From Gammaproteobacteria bacterium (GTDB lineage: Bacteria; Pseudomonadota; Gammaproteobacteria; SZUA-229): a stretch of DNA of 7,280 nt. The position numbers and the translations under genes were made by a program. The DNA lies in assembly GCA_029287815.1 (NCBI GenBank), contig JARFQK010000013.1, positions 1-7,280 of the forward strand, in the 5' to 3' direction. Positions 5,707-7,280 of this stretch are shown here, piece after piece (within the stretch, counting starts at the first letter, position 1; the number at the start of each line of letters is the position of its first letter). Below the pieces are notes generated by a model. The model was given only the letters and a program-made list of their open reading frames with translations, did no database searches and had not been told where the DNA came from.

Positions 5707-7280
5707 ATGTCTGAAATCACATTCATCAAGGGGAAAGACCGCGATCTTGAATCCACGATCGAGTGCTGGCTCAGCCAGCTCAAAGCACTCGGGTTCGACA
5801 TCGAAGAGGCATCCTGGTTGAACCCGGTGCCGAACGTCTATTCGGTGCATATCAGGGACAGACAATGCGGTTTGTTGTTCACCAATGGCAAAGGCGCCAG
5901 CCACAAAGCCTGTCTTGCAAGTGCCTTCGGTGAGTATTTCGAACGCCTGAGCACTAATTATTTCTTCGCTGATTATTATCTGGGTGAGGAATTCGCCAAC
6001 GATGGCTTCGTGCATTACCCGAATGAACGCTGGTTTACGATAGGCAAAGATTTTCCGCCAGATGGTCTGCTCGATAAGGCCTTGTGGGGCTACTTTGATC
6101 CTGACAAGCAGCTGCGCGCAGGCCAGCTGCTCGATGCCAACTCTGGCGATGGCTCGCGTGGCATCTGTGCATTGCCGTTTCAGCGGCAAAAGGACGGCAA
6201 GACGATCTGGTTTCCAGTCAGTATCATCGGCAATATTTATGTCAGCAATGGCATGTCCGCGGGTAACACCTGCAATGAGGCGCGCGTGCAGGCCTTGTCC
6301 GAGATTTTTGAACGGTATGTGGAAAACAGGGTCATCAGCCGGGGTCTTTGCCTGCCGGAGGTGCCGGCAGATGTTATCCAGAGGTTTCCGGCGATTGTCG
6401 CTGCGATCGATGAGCTGCATCGATCAGGCTATCATCTGCGTATCGCCGATGCATCCATGGGTGGCCAATATCCTGTAGTCAGTGTGACGCTGATCAACCC
6501 CCGAAACGGCTCTGTGTTTGCGTCGTTTGGTGCGCACCCCTGCTTCGAGGTCGCCCTCGAACGCGCTGTCACCGAGCTGTTGCAGGGTAGGGGTCTCGAT
6601 CAACTGGACGGATTTCAACAGCCGAGCTTTGATCTCGATCAGGTGTCGGACCCGCAGAACCTGGAATCACATTTCATCGATTCGAGCGGTCTGGTCGCCT
6701 ACGACTTCTTCAAAGGTAGGCCGGATTTCGGTTTCATCGACTGGGAGCATGATGCGAGCACGCGCGATGAATTCGAGTATCTATCCGAGCTGGTCCATTC
6801 CCTGGGATTTGAAATCTATATCGCAGACTATGACCATCTTGATGTGTACGCGTGCCGCATCGTTGTACCGGGAATGTCTGACATCTATCCGGTCGATGAT
6901 CTGATATGGGAGAACAACAATGAAGGTGGGCATTTCAGGGAAGCGGTGCTGTCGTTGAAGAATCTCGATCATGTTGCCTGGCGCGATCTGCTGGTGCAGC
7001 TCGAGAGGGGTGGCTACAGTGATCTTCACCGCGTTGCCGAGTTTATCGGGGTGGCCCCGGATCCTGGAACTGCTTGGGCAACGCTTCGCATCGGCGAACT
7101 GAAGGCGATGCTATGCCTGGCTTTGCAGGACAGCGAAGCGATCGACTGGGTGGACTGGTGTCTACAGATCGAACAACTGGATCAGCAACGCACCAACGAG
7201 TACCGTTGCATTCATGCTTTACTCCAGATCAAGCACGACCGAGACCGCGCCTATGCTGACTACCGCGACAGCCTGTCACT
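5707..7280 (+). CDS. ycaO: YcaO, ribosomal protein S12 methylthiotransferase accessory factor, 3'-truncated by window edge
   Basis: 524 codons are visible, with no stop before the edge; E. coli YcaO is about 586 residues, so some 60 remain outside. The ATG at 5707 is the only start after an in-frame TGA at 5683-5685, and the N-terminus (FIKGKD) aligns with that of E. coli; there is no good Shine-Dalgarno. The YcaO ATP-binding core shows the family residues: Lys10, Glu76 and Glu79 in GEYFER, Asn187 and Glu191 in NGMSAGNTCNEAR, Glu199/Glu202/Arg203 in SEIFERY, and Arg286 before TELLQGRGL. A C-terminal helical, TPR-like part starts at about 410. In E. coli, YcaO assists RimO in beta-methylthiolation of Asp88 of ribosomal protein S12. 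The lack of any precursor-peptide or cyclodehydratase partner nearby argues against a peptide-modifying YcaO. Very sure of family; the role is by homology. Confidence 0.96.
   Translation, partial: MSEITFIKGKDRDLESTIECWLSQLKALGFDIEEASWLNPVPNVYSVHIRDRQCGLLFTNGKGASHKACLASAFGEYFERLSTNYFFADYYLGEEFANDGFVHYPNERWFTIGKDFPPDGLLDKALWGYFDPDKQLRAGQLLDANSGDGSRGICALPFQRQKDGKTIWFPVSIIGNIYVSNGMSAGNTCNEARVQALSEIFERYVENRVISRGLCLPEVPADVIQRFPAIVAAIDELHRSGYHLRIADASMGGQYPVVSVTLINPRNGSVFASFGAHPCFEVALERAVTELLQGRGLDQLDGFQQPSFDLDQVSDPQNLESHFIDSSGLVAYDFFKGRPDFGFIDWEHDASTRDEFEYLSELVHSLGFEIYIADYDHLDVYACRIVVPGMSDIYPVDDLIWENNNEGGHFREAVLSLKNLDHVAWRDLLVQLERGGYSDLHRVAEFIGVAPDPGTAWATLRIGELKAMLCLALQDSEAIDWVDWCLQIEQLDQQRTNEYRCIHALLQIKHDRDRAYADYRDSLS

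Noticed and set aside
5523..5714. 63-codon frame after the symporter gene
   Set aside because: It overlaps the symporter stop and the ycaO start, and its middle is the translated palindromic repeat (RHCERRQRRSK).
5695..6420. 241-codon minus-strand frame opposite ycaO
   Set aside because: The + strand here encodes a clear YcaO with family residues; the reverse frame is a shadow without any domain.
5707..7280. YcaO of a thiazole/oxazole-modified peptide cluster
   Set aside because: It matches the stand-alone E. coli YcaO type over its whole visible length, and there is no precursor peptide, dehydrogenase or transporter of such clusters beside it.

Overview
The window reads as chromosomal DNA of a proteobacterium, most likely a gammaproteobacterium. 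Two things suggest this. The last gene is close to Escherichia coli YcaO almost residue for residue in its conserved blocks, and the spacers carry the palindromic repeat that begins cgtcattgcgagcg, which is common in proteobacterial genomes. No ribosomal or transfer RNA gene is visible, so the genus cannot be given. All four genes lie on the + strand.

Region 1 (1-3112) is the end of a Wadjet (JetABCD / MksFEBG) plasmid-defence operon. It holds the C-terminal half or more of the SMC-like ATPase JetC, cut by the left edge, and the complete TOPRIM nuclease JetD, joined to it by an ATGA overlap. In Wadjet, JetA-JetB-JetC extrudes DNA loops and JetD cuts small circular DNA. JetA, JetB and the JetC N-terminal ATP-binding lobe should lie just to the left.

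Region 2 (3113-3927) has no credible gene. It is packed with inverted repeats: a palindromic repeat right after jetD, a 485-bp element bounded by perfect 22-bp inverted repeats that contains a second, related pair of perfect 19-bp inverted repeats, and a further composite palindrome. Many small hairpins lie inside. This is the least explained part of the window.

Region 3 (3928-7280) holds ordinary genes: a Na+/phosphate symporter-family protein with a C-terminal PhoU-like domain, a 180-bp spacer with another fragment of the palindromic repeat, and ycaO (accessory factor for methylthiolation of ribosomal protein S12), cut by the right edge. Nothing in the sequence links these two functionally to Wadjet; the repeat-rich region looks like the boundary between the defence cassette and housekeeping genes. 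The known system here is Wadjet; the candidate for something undescribed is the nested inverted-repeat element in region 2.
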